Notes: generated from the sequence alone by a model not told the origin. A stretch of 64,000 nucleotides of DNA from Lachnospiraceae bacterium (GCA_902363835.1 CABJBM010000010.1:62001-126000), one strand, 5' to 3'; counted from the stretch's first letter, positions 42,869 through 51,591 are shown. Numbers and translations: made by a program.

Positions 42869-43660
42869 ATGAGAGAGCTGAATGAAGTAAGAAAAGAACT
42901 GGATTGCTGCGATATGGAGATTTTAAAGCTTCTGATGCAGCGCCTTGGCAACGCGGCGCAGATTATGGAATATAAAAAGGAACACGGGCTGCCCGTCTTT
43001 CAGCCGGAGGAAGAGGATATCCGGCAGGAAAAGCTGCTTGCAGCAATAGGCGATCATGCTTACAGTGCTGAATTGTTAAAGATCTTTAAGCAGATCCATG
43101 AGGAAAGCAAAAGCGTACAAAGCAAAAGCCTGTTTAATTATAACATCGCTTTGATCGGATTTATGGGAACGGGAAAGAGCACGGTATCTCAATATTTAAA
43201 GGATATGCTGGCCATGAATGAGGTCGATGTGGATGCCATGATTGTGGAAAATCAGAAAATGCCTATCCGGGATATCTTTGAACAATATGGAGAGGAATAC
43301 TTCAGAAACTGCGAAAGCAATGCAATCCTCAGCCTGCAAAGCTGCAGCCAGACCATTATTTCCTGCGGCGGCGGTGCGGTAATTCGGGAAGAAAATGTAA
43401 AAAATCTCAAAAAGAGCAGCCGCATCGTACTTCTGACTGCCAGCCCTGAAACCATATTGGAACGGGTAAAGGATGACGGTGGACGTCCGATTTTAAATGG
43501 AAATATGAATGTGGAATTTATAAAAGAGCTTATGGCAAAACGTAAGGATTTTTATGAAAAAGCGGCGGATATCATCGTAGAGACGGATCACAAAACCGTA
43601 GGTCAGATATGTGAGGAGCTGGTTGCTTCCCTGGTTAAGTTTAAACAGCGGATTTCCTGA
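42869..43660 (+). CDS. Bifunctional chorismate mutase / shikimate kinase
   Basis: A fusion of two non-adjacent steps of aromatic synthesis. Residues 1-85 are an AroQ-type chorismate mutase (ELNEVRKELDCCDMEILKLLMQRL, EYKKEHGLPVFQPEEE), which makes prephenate. Residues 92-263 are shikimate kinase, with the Walker A loop GFMGTGKST, the shikimate-binding DVDAMIVE region, CGGGAV, and the lid region RVKDDGGRPIL with its arginines. Phosphorylation of shikimate precedes chorismate formation, so the fusion may help link flux through the path rather than channel directly. It has its own promoter and stands apart from other aro genes; a shikimate dehydrogenase is at 9786. Confidence 0.92.
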   Translation: MRELNEVRKELDCCDMEILKLLMQRLGNAAQIMEYKKEHGLPVFQPEEEDIRQEKLLAAIGDHAYSAELLKIFKQIHEESKSVQSKSLFNYNIALIGFMGTGKSTVSQYLKDMLAMNEVDVDAMIVENQKMPIRDIFEQYGEEYFRNCESNAILSLQSCSQTIISCGGGAVIREENVKNLKKSSRIVLLTASPETILERVKDDGGRPILNGNMNVEFIKELMAKRKDFYEKAADIIVETDHKTVGQICEELVASLVKFKQRIS

Positions 43661-43740
43661 CCTGTATTTAAATAGCGGGATAATACAGGCAAAAACAAAG
43701 CCCGGGAATAAAACGGTTTTGAATTTTAAGAACCAATGAT

Positions 43741-43778
43741 AAAGTATATACCGGCTCCACCAAGCCGGTATATACTTT
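43741..43778 (+). terminator. Perfect 16-bp hairpin after the chorismate mutase gene
   Basis: Arms 43741-43756 and 43763-43778 are perfectly complementary with a 6-base loop. The downstream end is CTTT only, so termination may be weak; the stem is symmetric enough to work from both strands. Confidence 0.6.
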
Positions 43779-43888
43779 ATGGAAACAAAAAATATGCATT
43801 CAAAAAGCCTGCTGTATGTCCGATTCTATTTAAAATGTCCACCTGGATATAAGACTTAATCAGGCGGAGTGATTTTAAATACATAAGC

Positions 43889-43932
43889 AACACGTGTATA
43901 TCATTTGAAAGAACGATATACACGTGTTTTTT
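43889..43932 (+). terminator. Intrinsic terminator upstream of the copper cluster
   Basis: Perfect 14-bp arms 43889-43902 and 43915-43928 with a 12-base loop and six T (43927-43932). Together with the hairpin at 43741 it brackets a stretch (43779-43888) that holds no recognisable gene. Confidence 0.85.
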
Positions 43933-44093
43933 CGTATCTGCCTATGGATTTGTTCTTTACTGCCGTCCCATTTAGCGGCTATATGGTGCATGGGGAATTT
44001 ATGTGGATTTTGTGTGAAAAAAATCTCATCTACACAACTTCTACAAATCGTCCTGCTATTCTAGGCTTCAGAAATTGAAAAGGAGGACAGACG

Positions 44094-45983
44094 ATGGGAT
44101 CTGCTGTAAGAACTAAAAAGATACGAATCGGCGGGATGACCTGCATAAGCTGTCAAAATAAAATTGAAAAAAAATTGCGCAATACGGCCGGAATTGAAAA
44201 GGCGGAGGTGAATTACAGCACAGGAACTGCTGTGATCACGTTTGATACGGATATTATTTCGTATAAAAGCATTGTAGGGATCATTGAACATCTGGATTAC
44301 CAGGTATTAACAGAGCATGAACAAAAGGGGCCGGATACCAGCCGGGCAATAGGAATTCTGTTAATCATTCTTTCCCTGTACATGTTGATCCAGCAGCTGG
44401 GGCTTTTAAATCTCCTTGTTCCAAGCCAGCTGGCAGATGAAAAGATGGGCTATGGCATGCTGTTTGTCATCGGCCTTGTTACTTCCGTTCATTGTGTGGC
44501 AATGTGCGGCGGCATTAATTTGTCCCAGTGTATTCCGCGAAGCGAAGAAGCAGCTTTGGAAAAGGGCCGTTTTTCTACCTTTAAGCCCACCTTTCTTTAT
44601 AATTTAGGACGGGTGATCTCTTATACTGCGGTAGGTTTTCTGGTGGGAGCTTTAGGCTCTGTGGTTACGTTTTCCAATACTCTTCAGGGAGTTTTAAAGC
44701 TGGCTGCCGGAGTGTTTATGGTTATCATGGGCATAAACATGCTGGGGATTTTTCCCTGGCTTCGCAGGCTGAATCCAAGGATGCCCAGAATTTTCGCAAG
44801 AAAAATTGACAAGGAAAAATCAAAAAACAGCAGCCCTCTGATCGTAGGTCTGTTAAACGGCCTTATGCCCTGCGGCCCCTTACAGGCGATGCAGATCTAT
44901 GCATTGTCAACGGGAAATCCTTTTTCCGGTGCTTTATCCATGTTCTTATTCAGCCTTGGTACCGTACCCCTTATGTTCGGGCTTGGCGCCCTTTCCTCAG
45001 CCCTTGGAAAGAAGTTTTCAAGCAGGGTCATGACAGTGGGAGCGGTTTTGGTGGTGGTTCTTGGCATGTCCATGTTTTCCCAGGGGTTAAGCCTGTCGGG
45101 ATTCCAGATGCCGGACTTACTTCCAAATGGCGGAGGCAGCGCTTATGCCGCCGGGGACCAGGAGAAAAAGAATGATGCAAAAAATGATATAAAAATAGAA
45201 GACGGAGTGCAGATCATAAACAGCACCCTTTCTCCCGGAAAGTATCCGAATATCAATGTCCAGAAAGGCATTCCCGTAAAATGGATCATTGACGCACCAA
45301 AGGGAAGCATAAACGGATGCAACAACCGGATGATCATCCGGGATTTAGGCATTGAATATTCCTTTAAGACCGGAGAAAACGTCATTGAATTCACTCCTGA
45401 GAAAACAGGAAAGATCGCTTACAGCTGCTGGATGGGAATGATCCGTGGGTCCATCTACGTGACCGAAGAAGGAGAGGCAAAGGACGGCACAGGCTCTGAC
45501 GGGGAGGGCGTATTAAAAGAATATGCGCCGGAGGAACCGGTAGCAGCCGGTTATACGATTCCAACGGATGAGATTGCGGTAGCGGAAGATGCCACGGATG
45601 AATATGGAAACAGCATTCAGAGGATCACCATGGAACTTACGGATGACGGCTTTAAACCGGCGGCTGCCATAGTGAAATCAGGGGTTGATGTGGAATGGAA
45701 TATCATTGACAATACGTCTGATTCCACCTATGGAACCCAGCTTCTTGTTCCGGATTTTGCAACCCAGCTTCCCCTTGAAAAGGGGGAAAATAACCTGTAT
45801 TTTACGCCTGCGGGAAGCTTTGATTTTTCCACCGGGGACAATGCCTTTTATGGGTATATCAAGGTTGTGGATGATTTAAATAACATAGATATGGATGGGA
45901 TTAAAAAAGAAATAAGCAGCTTTAAGACCCTTATCTGGCCCGATGACACCTTCCAGGGCGCAGGCGGCTCCTGCTGCGGATAA
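44094..45983 (+). CDS. HMA-TauE/SafE-cupredoxin fusion, copper-handling membrane protein
   Basis: A 629-residue three-part protein. Residues 1-75 are a heavy-metal-associated domain with GGMTCISC (Cys17, Cys20). Residues 85-335 are a TauE/SafE-type membrane domain with about seven helices and the motifs TSVHCVAMCGGINLS and NGLMPCGPLQAMQ, which carry membrane cysteines able to bind Cu(I). The exported C-terminal part (about 370-620) has two cupredoxin-like folds. The first has NGCNN and YSCWMGM, a His-free set of copper ligands. The chain ends in GGSCCG. It likely moves or hands over copper (or another soft metal) between membrane and outside. The P-type ATPase CopA and CopZ are encoded nearby. 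Confidence 0.9.
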   Translation: MGSAVRTKKIRIGGMTCISCQNKIEKKLRNTAGIEKAEVNYSTGTAVITFDTDIISYKSIVGIIEHLDYQVLTEHEQKGPDTSRAIGILLIILSLYMLIQQLGLLNLLVPSQLADEKMGYGMLFVIGLVTSVHCVAMCGGINLSQCIPRSEEAALEKGRFSTFKPTFLYNLGRVISYTAVGFLVGALGSVVTFSNTLQGVLKLAAGVFMVIMGINMLGIFPWLRRLNPRMPRIFARKIDKEKSKNSSPLIVGLLNGLMPCGPLQAMQIYALSTGNPFSGALSMFLFSLGTVPLMFGLGALSSALGKKFSSRVMTVGAVLVVVLGMSMFSQGLSLSGFQMPDLLPNGGGSAYAAGDQEKKNDAKNDIKIEDGVQIINSTLSPGKYPNINVQKGIPVKWIIDAPKGSINGCNNRMIIRDLGIEYSFKTGENVIEFTPEKTGKIAYSCWMGMIRGSIYVTEEGEAKDGTGSDGEGVLKEYAPEEPVAAGYTIPTDEIAVAEDATDEYGNSIQRITMELTDDGFKPAAAIVKSGVDVEWNIIDNTSDSTYGTQLLVPDFATQLPLEKGENNLYFTPAGSFDFSTGDNAFYGYIKVVDDLNNIDMDGIKKEISSFKTLIWPDDTFQGAGGSCCG

Positions 45984-46004
45984 ACAGGAAAGGAGAGCTG
46001 ATTC

Positions 46005-46100
46005 ATGAGTTTATTATTAAGTCACTGGCACTGCATTCTTCCGGTTTGTGGCATTATGATAGCAATGTTTTTTATGGGAGACAAAAAGAAAAAGGATTAA
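46005..46100 (+). CDS. 31-residue membrane peptide in the copper cluster
   Basis: An ATG at 46005 with AAAGGAGAG about 6 bases upstream opens a 31-codon frame, too short for usual gene finders. The peptide MSLLLSHWHCILPVCGIMIA continues with MFF and a lysine-rich end (DKKKKD), giving one membrane helix with a cytoplasmic positive tail. It has Cys, His and Met residues in and before the helix that could touch copper. It lies 21 bases after the fusion gene and 29 bases before the DUF2318 lipoprotein gene. The function is unknown. Confidence 0.65.
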   Translation: MSLLLSHWHCILPVCGIMIAMFFMGDKKKKD

Positions 46101-46129
46101 CAACGTTTAAATTCAGGAGGTACATTTTA

Positions 46130-46684
46130 ATGTTACGGAAGTTTAAGAATGGATATGATAAGAAAAACGGAAGGAAGCCCGGTCTTCTTTTCCTTAAGCT
46201 GGCGGTGCTTGTGACAGCTGCCGCAGCCCTTACTGCCTGCGCTCCCAAGGAAAAGGCTGAGAAAACAGAAACGGCCCAGGCGTCTGCTGAAAGCGGCCAA
46301 AAGGTGGGAAAGGGAGAATCCCTTGCAATTCCTGTAAAAGATGTCTCAAGTACAGCCCAATTTTACCCTGTTGATGTAGATGGCACCAAGATGGAGGTCA
46401 TTGCGGTCAAGGCCCCGGATGGAACCATTCGGACGGCATTTAACACCTGTCAGGTATGTTATGACTCAGGAAGAGGATACTATAAGCAGGAAGGAGATGC
46501 TCTTGTGTGCCAGAACTGCGGGAACCGTTTTCCTATGAACAGGGTGGAAGTGGAGGCAGGAGGCTGCAACCCCTGGCCTGTTTTTGACGAAAATAAGACC
46601 GTGACAGACGAATCCATCACGATCTCTTATGATTTCCTTAAAGAATCCAAGGAGATATTTGCCAATTGGAAGACTTCTTATTAA
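46130..46684 (+). CDS. DUF2318 lipoprotein (Fe-S/metal-binding-like)
   Basis: The 184-residue lipoprotein has a basic N-terminus, a hydrophobic segment (LLFLKLAVLVTAAAALTAC) and a lipobox cysteine, then a low-complexity linker (KAEKTETAQASAES). The domain matches DUF2318: FNTCQVCYDSGRGYYKQ, LVCQNCGNRF and AGGCNPWP supply five cysteines for a metal or Fe-S site. Members of this family often accompany iron or copper uptake systems (for example with P19 and FTR1-like proteins). ATG 46130 has AGGAGG 7 bases upstream. It follows the HMA-TauE/SafE fusion and precedes a convergent HxlR gene. The electron or metal partner is unknown. Confidence 0.88.
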   Translation: MLRKFKNGYDKKNGRKPGLLFLKLAVLVTAAAALTACAPKEKAEKTETAQASAESGQKVGKGESLAIPVKDVSSTAQFYPVDVDGTKMEVIAVKAPDGTIRTAFNTCQVCYDSGRGYYKQEGDALVCQNCGNRFPMNRVEVEAGGCNPWPVFDENKTVTDESITISYDFLKESKEIFANWKTSY

Positions 46685-46689
46685 AAATC

Positions 46690-47049
46690 TTATGTGGGAA
46701 TTTTCATGGAGCAGCTTACTGTAATGCCATTTTGGATTAAGTAATCTGCTCCCCAGTTATACATGGCTTCCAGAATCGGGCGGATGCTGGTTCCTAAGTC
46801 AGACAGTTCATACTCCACTTTAGGCGGCACCACCGGGTACACGGTTCGGATGATCAGATGATCTTCTTCCAGTTCCCGCAGCTGCTGGGTGAGCATTTTA
46901 GGCGTTGCCTGGGGAATGAGCTTTCGAAGCTCTCCAAACCGAAGGGTATTGTTGATCAAATGCCATAAAATGAGGGCTTTGTACTTTCCTCCGATCATAT
47001 CCAATGTGGCATCTACCGGGCAATGATAATTTGTGCGGTCACAGTTCAT
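46690..47049 (-). CDS. HxlR family transcriptional regulator
   Basis: The 119-residue winged-helix regulator has the HxlR pattern: CPVDATLDMIGGKYKALILWHL, RFGELRKLIPQATPKMLTQQLRELEEDHLI and VPPKVEYELSDLG. The N-terminal CDRTNYHCPV cysteines may sense thiol stress or metal. It is divergent from copA (229 bases between starts) and convergent with the DUF2318 gene, so it may control both. The region upstream (47050-47150) carries a TATA-rich segment with GTACTATATAAC, a candidate operator. An autoregulatory loop is likely but not shown. Confidence 0.88.
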   Translation of the reverse strand: MNCDRTNYHCPVDATLDMIGGKYKALILWHLINNTLRFGELRKLIPQATPKMLTQQLRELEEDHLIIRTVYPVVPPKVEYELSDLGTSIRPILEAMYNWGADYLIQNGITVSCSMKIPT

Positions 47050-47180
47050 GGAAAGAATCCTCCTTTAGTATCGTTTTGGGTACTATATAACAAAAAAGTG
47101 CATACTTGCAAATTTCGCAATTACTGCCATAATAATAACATGAGTGCTCGAAAAATTCAAGATAACAGGATAGCATATTT

Positions 47181-47208
47181 TTGGAGGCCATGGAAAAATT
47201 AGTATAAT
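47181..47208 (+). promoter_or_regulatory. Promoter of the copA operon
   Basis: TTGGAG at 47181-47186, a 16-base spacer and a perfect TATAAT at 47203-47208, 70 bases before the copA ATG. Confidence 0.62.
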
Positions 47209-47278
47209 AGTAATCATTGCCAATGCCAAAGGGGACGCCTTAAGGAAAAGGCAGTAAAAAATAGTGAGGTGAATCAGA

Positions 47279-49759
47279 ATGGAAAGTCAAATTTTAAATA
47301 TAAGAGGCATGACCTGTGCAGCCTGTGCACAGAGAATTGAAAAAACAGTGAGGAAGCTTTCCGGTATCAGCCAGGCTACCGTAAACCTGGCAAGCGAAAA
47401 GCTGTTTGTGGAATATGACAGCAGCACCCTTGAACTTTCTGCCATTAAGGCGGCAGTGGCAAAGATCGGCTATGAAGTAGTGGAAAAGTCTGAAAATGCC
47501 AATGTGACCATACCCATTGGCGGGATGACATGTGCGGCCTGCGCCCAGCGTGTGGAACGGGCCATTGGAAAGCAGGATGGCGTGGTAAGCGCATCGGTAA
47601 ACTTTGCAACGGAAAAAGCAACGGTTACCTATGATCCCCAGAAGATCAGGCTGTCGGCCATTCGCGGAGCCATTGAAAAAGCGGGTTACAAGGCCCTGGA
47701 AGTGAACAAGGCAGATGCAGCGGATGAAGACCGTGCCCGTAAGCAGCGGGAGATCAGGACTCTTTGGACCAAGTTCATTGTGTCAGCCGTGTTCTCCATC
47801 CCCCTTCTCTACATTGCCATGGTGCCAATGATCAAGATTATCCGTTTGCCCTTCCCGGCAGGGATTGACCCCATGCAGTATCCTCTGATCTATGCTCTGG
47901 CAGAACTTCTGCTGGTGGCTCCGGTCATAGGCGTTGGTTATAAATTCTATACCATTGGTTTTAAAGCCCTGTTTCAGCGAAGCCCTAACATGGATTCCCT
48001 GATCGCAGTAGGAACCACCGCTGCTGTTCTTTACAGCATTTATAATATGTTCCAGATTGCAGACGGACATTTCCTGGCAGTGGATTCCCTGTATTTTGAA
48101 ACGGCAGGAGTCATTATCACCCTTATTCTGCTGGGAAAATCCCTGGAGGCTGTTTCAAAAGGCAGAACCAGCGAAGCCATCAAAAAGCTTATGGGTCTTG
48201 CTCCCAAAACTGCAATTATTCTTGAAAACGGTGTGGAAAAAGAAATCCCTATTGACGAGGTAGAAATCGGTGATATGATTTTAGTGAAGCCCGGTGAAAA
48301 GATCCCGGTAGACGGGACTGTAACAGGCGGCCACACTGCCATAGATGAATCCATGCTGACCGGTGAAAGTATGCCGGTGGATAAAAAAGAAGGAGATCAG
48401 GTTTATGCCGCATCTTTAAATACCACGGGAACCCTCCAGTTCAAAGCGGAAAAAATCGGCAGTGACACTGCCCTGGCTCAGATTATCAAGCTGGTGGAGG
48501 ATGCCCAGGGATCAAAGGCTCCCATCGCACAGATGGCAGACATTGTTTCCGGTTATTTCGTCCCGGTGGTTTGTGTGATCGCTCTTCTTTCCGGTATTGC
48601 CTGGTATATCGGCACCGCCGGAGACTTAAAGTTTGCACTTACCATATTTATTTCAGTTCTGGTTATTGCCTGCCCCTGTGCCCTGGGTCTTGCAACACCC
48701 ACTGCCATTATGGTGGGAACCGGAAAAGGTGCGGAAAACGGAATCCTGATCAAGGGCGGAGAAGCTCTTGAGACAGCTCATAAAATCAACACCATTGTAT
48801 TTGATAAAACAGGTACCATTACCGAAGGAAAACCAACGGTAACCGATGTCCTGAGTGTCCAGGGGCTTTCCAAAGAAATGATGCTGCAGCTTACGGCTTC
48901 TGCAGAAAAAGGCTCCGAGCATCCGCTTGGCCAGGCAATTGTCCATGGTGCAAAAGATGCAGGACTTACCTTGTTTGCAGCAGAGCATTTTGAATCTCTC
49001 ACAGGGCGGGGAATTGAAGCGAAGATCAACGGGGAAGATATCCTTGCAGGAAACCGGAAGCTGATGAATGAACGAAACATTTCCTTAACAGGAATGGAAG
49101 AAGCATCAGACCAGCTGGCCGGGGAAGGAAAAACACCCATGTATGTGGCAATTAACGGCAACCTTGCCGGTATTGTAGCCGTAGCAGATGTTGTGAAAGA
49201 GTCCAGCCGGGCCGCCATTGAACAGCTTCATAAGATGGGCATTGAAGTGGCTATGATTACGGGGGACAATAAAAGGACCGCTGAGGCCATTGCAAAACAG
49301 GTGGGAATTGACCGGGTGCTTTCTGAGGTTCTTCCTCAGGATAAGTCCGATGAGGTGAGAAAGCTGCAGGCCGAAGGCCGCAAAGTAGCCATGGTAGGTG
49401 ACGGAATCAATGACGCTCCTGCTCTGGCCCAGGCTGATATCGGCATTGCAATCGGTTCCGGTACGGATGTAGCCATGGAATCAGCTGATATTGTTCTCAT
49501 GCGCTCCGATTTAATGGATGTGCCTACAGCCATCAACTTAAGCAAGCAGACCATCCGCAACATCAAGCAAAACCTTTTCTGGGCGTTTGGTTATAATGTG
49601 ATCGGGATCCCCATTGCTGCAGGGCTTTTGCACCTGCTCTTTAACGGGCCCCTTCTTAACCCGATTTTTGCGGCGGCAGCCATGAGCTTAAGCTCTGTTT
49701 CCGTGCTGACCAATGCATTGCGGCTGAAAAGATTCAAACCAACCACAGGAGTGAGGTGA
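47279..49759 (+). CDS. copA: Copper-translocating P1B-type ATPase
   Basis: ATP-driven export of Cu(I) across the cytoplasmic membrane. The 826-residue protein has two N-terminal HMA domains (each with MTCAACAQR, Cys13/Cys16 and a second pair near 88), eight membrane helices, the phosphatase loop TGES, the ion site CPC in VIACPCALGLATPT (about residue 464), the phosphorylation motif DKTGTIT (about residue 508), SEHPLGQAI with the HP dipeptide, GDGINDAPALAQAD, and late membrane residues YN and MSLSS, typical of the Cu(I) subgroup. Operon partners are an exported protein and CopZ. Full length, no defects. Confidence 0.96.
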   Translation: MESQILNIRGMTCAACAQRIEKTVRKLSGISQATVNLASEKLFVEYDSSTLELSAIKAAVAKIGYEVVEKSENANVTIPIGGMTCAACAQRVERAIGKQDGVVSASVNFATEKATVTYDPQKIRLSAIRGAIEKAGYKALEVNKADAADEDRARKQREIRTLWTKFIVSAVFSIPLLYIAMVPMIKIIRLPFPAGIDPMQYPLIYALAELLLVAPVIGVGYKFYTIGFKALFQRSPNMDSLIAVGTTAAVLYSIYNMFQIADGHFLAVDSLYFETAGVIITLILLGKSLEAVSKGRTSEAIKKLMGLAPKTAIILENGVEKEIPIDEVEIGDMILVKPGEKIPVDGTVTGGHTAIDESMLTGESMPVDKKEGDQVYAASLNTTGTLQFKAEKIGSDTALAQIIKLVEDAQGSKAPIAQMADIVSGYFVPVVCVIALLSGIAWYIGTAGDLKFALTIFISVLVIACPCALGLATPTAIMVGTGKGAENGILIKGGEALETAHKINTIVFDKTGTITEGKPTVTDVLSVQGLSKEMMLQLTASAEKGSEHPLGQAIVHGAKDAGLTLFAAEHFESLTGRGIEAKINGEDILAGNRKLMNERNISLTGMEEASDQLAGEGKTPMYVAINGNLAGIVAVADVVKESSRAAIEQLHKMGIEVAMITGDNKRTAEAIAKQVGIDRVLSEVLPQDKSDEVRKLQAEGRKVAMVGDGINDAPALAQADIGIAIGSGTDVAMESADIVLMRSDLMDVPTAINLSKQTIRNIKQNLFWAFGYNVIGIPIAAGLLHLLFNGPLLNPIFAAAAMSLSSVSVLTNALRLKRFKPTTGVR

Positions 49760-49766
49760 ACCGGAT

Positions 49767-50489
49767 ATGAATAAAAATGGAAAATTAATTGCAGCAGTGG
49801 GAACCGCCGTTGTTTTGGTAGGGATAATTTCGGCAGCAGTAATAAAGACAGCCGGAGGAGATGTGGACGTAGTGGGAAAGAAGTCCGCAGCATCATTTGA
49901 GGCAGTTTTAAATACAATCCCGGACAATATAAAGGCTGATGAAATCAATGGAGGCTGGTCCTTAACTGCACCCGATGGCACCGTACGCTTCATCTGGAGT
50001 GAGGACTACAGTAAGAGCGCTCTTCATGACGTGATGCTGGAGCTTGATTCGGCCCCGTTTGTCAGTGCAGGACTTGATGCTGATAAGCTGCCGGAAAATT
50101 ACGCGGCTTACGATGGAATGCTCATGGTAGGAACCAAGCTGGGAACTGAAAGTCAGGTTTATGAGGGAGATGTGACTCCTCTTGCAGCCTATGAGCAGAT
50201 CGTAAAGAAACACCGCAGCTCCATCAACTACCATATGGATCTTGACCATTTCGGCGTAAAGCTGGGAGACGGCAATATGTTTGAATGGGCAAAAAATATG
50301 GAAACCAACACGGTGACAAATCAAAATCAGGATAAAGACGTTGTTTTCGTGTTAAATCCCCAACCCCTTATTGCAGCCGGTGTTGATCCGGAAAAGGTAG
50401 AAGGCTGGGTATATGCGCCGGTTTCCGTAATGGAAAACGGAAAGACTATGGAGGTCTATAAGTTTTTAAAACCTTTTAATTTAAAATAA
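49767..50489 (+). CDS. Exported or membrane-anchored protein of unknown function in the copper operon
   Basis: The 240-residue protein has an N-terminal hydrophobic helix (GKLIAAVGTAVVLVGIISAAVI) without a lipobox, so it is anchored or cleaved. The outside part (residues 35-240) begins with a typical adhesion-like phrase ASFEAVLNTIPDNI and contains SLTAPDGTVRFIWSEDY, which I recall from no named domain. It has no cysteines, few histidines and several methionines, so Met-based copper binding is possible but unproven. It begins 7 bases after copA and ends 24 bases before the copZ-like gene, so it is part of the same transcript. Confidence 0.75.
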   Translation: MNKNGKLIAAVGTAVVLVGIISAAVIKTAGGDVDVVGKKSAASFEAVLNTIPDNIKADEINGGWSLTAPDGTVRFIWSEDYSKSALHDVMLELDSAPFVSAGLDADKLPENYAAYDGMLMVGTKLGTESQVYEGDVTPLAAYEQIVKKHRSSINYHMDLDHFGVKLGDGNMFEWAKNMETNTVTNQNQDKDVVFVLNPQPLIAAGVDPEKVEGWVYAPVSVMENGKTMEVYKFLKPFNLK

Positions 50490-50513
50490 TAAATCACAAT
50501 GGAGGTAACTTAA

Positions 50514-50723
50514 ATGGCAAAAACAGTAATAAAGGTAGATGGAATGGCCTGTGAACACTGCGTTAAGGCAATCACAAATGCGGTAGGCGCCATATCCGGT
50601 GTATCCGGTGTAGCGGTGGACTTAGAAGGAAAGACCGTAACCGTGGATCATGATCCGGATCAGGCATCGGTTGAAACCATTAAATCTGAGATTGAAGACC
50701 AGGGATATGATGTCATAGAGTAA
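50514..50723 (+). CDS. copZ: Copper chaperone (CopZ-like HMA protein)
   Basis: The 69-residue single HMA-domain protein has the fold KTVIKVDGMACEHCVKAITN with the Cu(I) ligands Cys14 and Cys17 in ACEHC and a final EDQGYDV strand. It carries Cu(I) in the cytoplasm to CopA or a sensor. GGAGGT lies upstream of the ATG. It is the last gene of the copA operon before a strong terminator. A mercury- or cadmium-binding role is less likely given copA next to it. Confidence 0.92.
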   Translation: MAKTVIKVDGMACEHCVKAITNAVGAISGVSGVAVDLEGKTVTVDHDPDQASVETIKSEIEDQGYDVIE

Positions 50724-50729
50724 CAGGCA

Positions 50730-50780
50730 GAAAGGACGGGGACCGCACAACAGGGCGGTTCCCGCCTTTCATGTTTTTTT
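50730..50780 (+). terminator. Intrinsic terminator of the copA operon
   Basis: Long GC-rich arms about 50730-50746 and 50755-50770 (minor mismatch) with eight T from 50773. Confidence 0.88.
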
Positions 50781-50883
50781 TATAATGAGGGCAGGAGTAC
50801 GAAGATGAGCCTGCCCATGGGCGCGAAGGTTAAGGGCCGGTCATGAACCGTAAGTTCATGATATAAGAGACAGAGGTGTTAGG

Positions 50884-51591
50884 ATGCTTAAGAACAGCAA
50901 AAATGTACTGGTTGTGGATGATGAACCCAAAATACTGGAGGTGGTCTGCCTGCTTTTGGAAAGCAAGGGATTTTGCGCATTTCCTGCGGAAAACGGCAGA
51001 AGGGCTCTGGAAATATTTGATTCGGAAAACATTTCCCTTATTATTCTGGACCTTATGATGCCGGATATTTCCGGGGAAGAGGTGTGTGTGGCCATCCGCA
51101 AGAAATCCCGGGTTCCAATCATCATGCTGACCGCAAAGGTGGATGAAAGCGATGTGGTGGAAGGGCTTGGCCTTGGGGCGGATGATTATGTGGTAAAGCC
51201 TTTTGGCTTAAAAGAACTGTATGCCAGGGTAGAAGCTGTTCTCCGCCGGACGGAAAGCGACCTGGTGCCCCTTGCCAAAAGAAATTCCTGGAGAAACGGG
51301 GATCTGGTGATTGATTTTGAAAAGAATGAGGTCCGTAAAAAAGGAGCCCTTCTGACCCTTACGCCAAGCGAATTGAAAATCTTATCTGTGCTCATCAAAT
51401 ACCCGGGAAAGGTCTTTACCAGAGAGGAACTGATTGTGGCGGCTTTGGACAAAGGTTTTGCCGGATATGACAGGGCCATTGACAGCCACATTAAAAACAT
51501 CAGAAAAAAGGTGGAGGATGATCCTAAAAATCCAGTATATGTCCGGACAATCCCGGGGCTGGGGTATAAATTCGGAGGAGATGGAGAGTGA
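50884..51591 (+). CDS. OmpR/PhoB-type response regulator
   Basis: The 235-residue two-component regulator has a receiver domain (residues 1-120) with the acidic pair in VVDDEP, phospho-acceptor Asp56 in ILDLMMP, the Thr in LTAK and the Lys in VVKPF. The C-terminal winged-helix DNA-binding domain has LTPSELKILSVLIKYPGKVFTREEL and VYVRTIPGLGYKF. The stop overlaps the start of the kinase gene (GTGA), so both are made together. It lies just after the copper operon; control of copA, copZ or the fusion gene by this pair is likely but unproven. Confidence 0.94.
   Translation: MLKNSKNVLVVDDEPKILEVVCLLLESKGFCAFPAENGRRALEIFDSENISLIILDLMMPDISGEEVCVAIRKKSRVPIIMLTAKVDESDVVEGLGLGADDYVVKPFGLKELYARVEAVLRRTESDLVPLAKRNSWRNGDLVIDFEKNEVRKKGALLTLTPSELKILSVLIKYPGKVFTREELIVAALDKGFAGYDRAIDSHIKNIRKKVEDDPKNPVYVRTIPGLGYKFGGDGE

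Noticed and set aside
43779..43859. 26-codon frame between two hairpins
   Set aside because: No ribosome site, lies between terminators; no sign of a gene or clear small RNA promoter.
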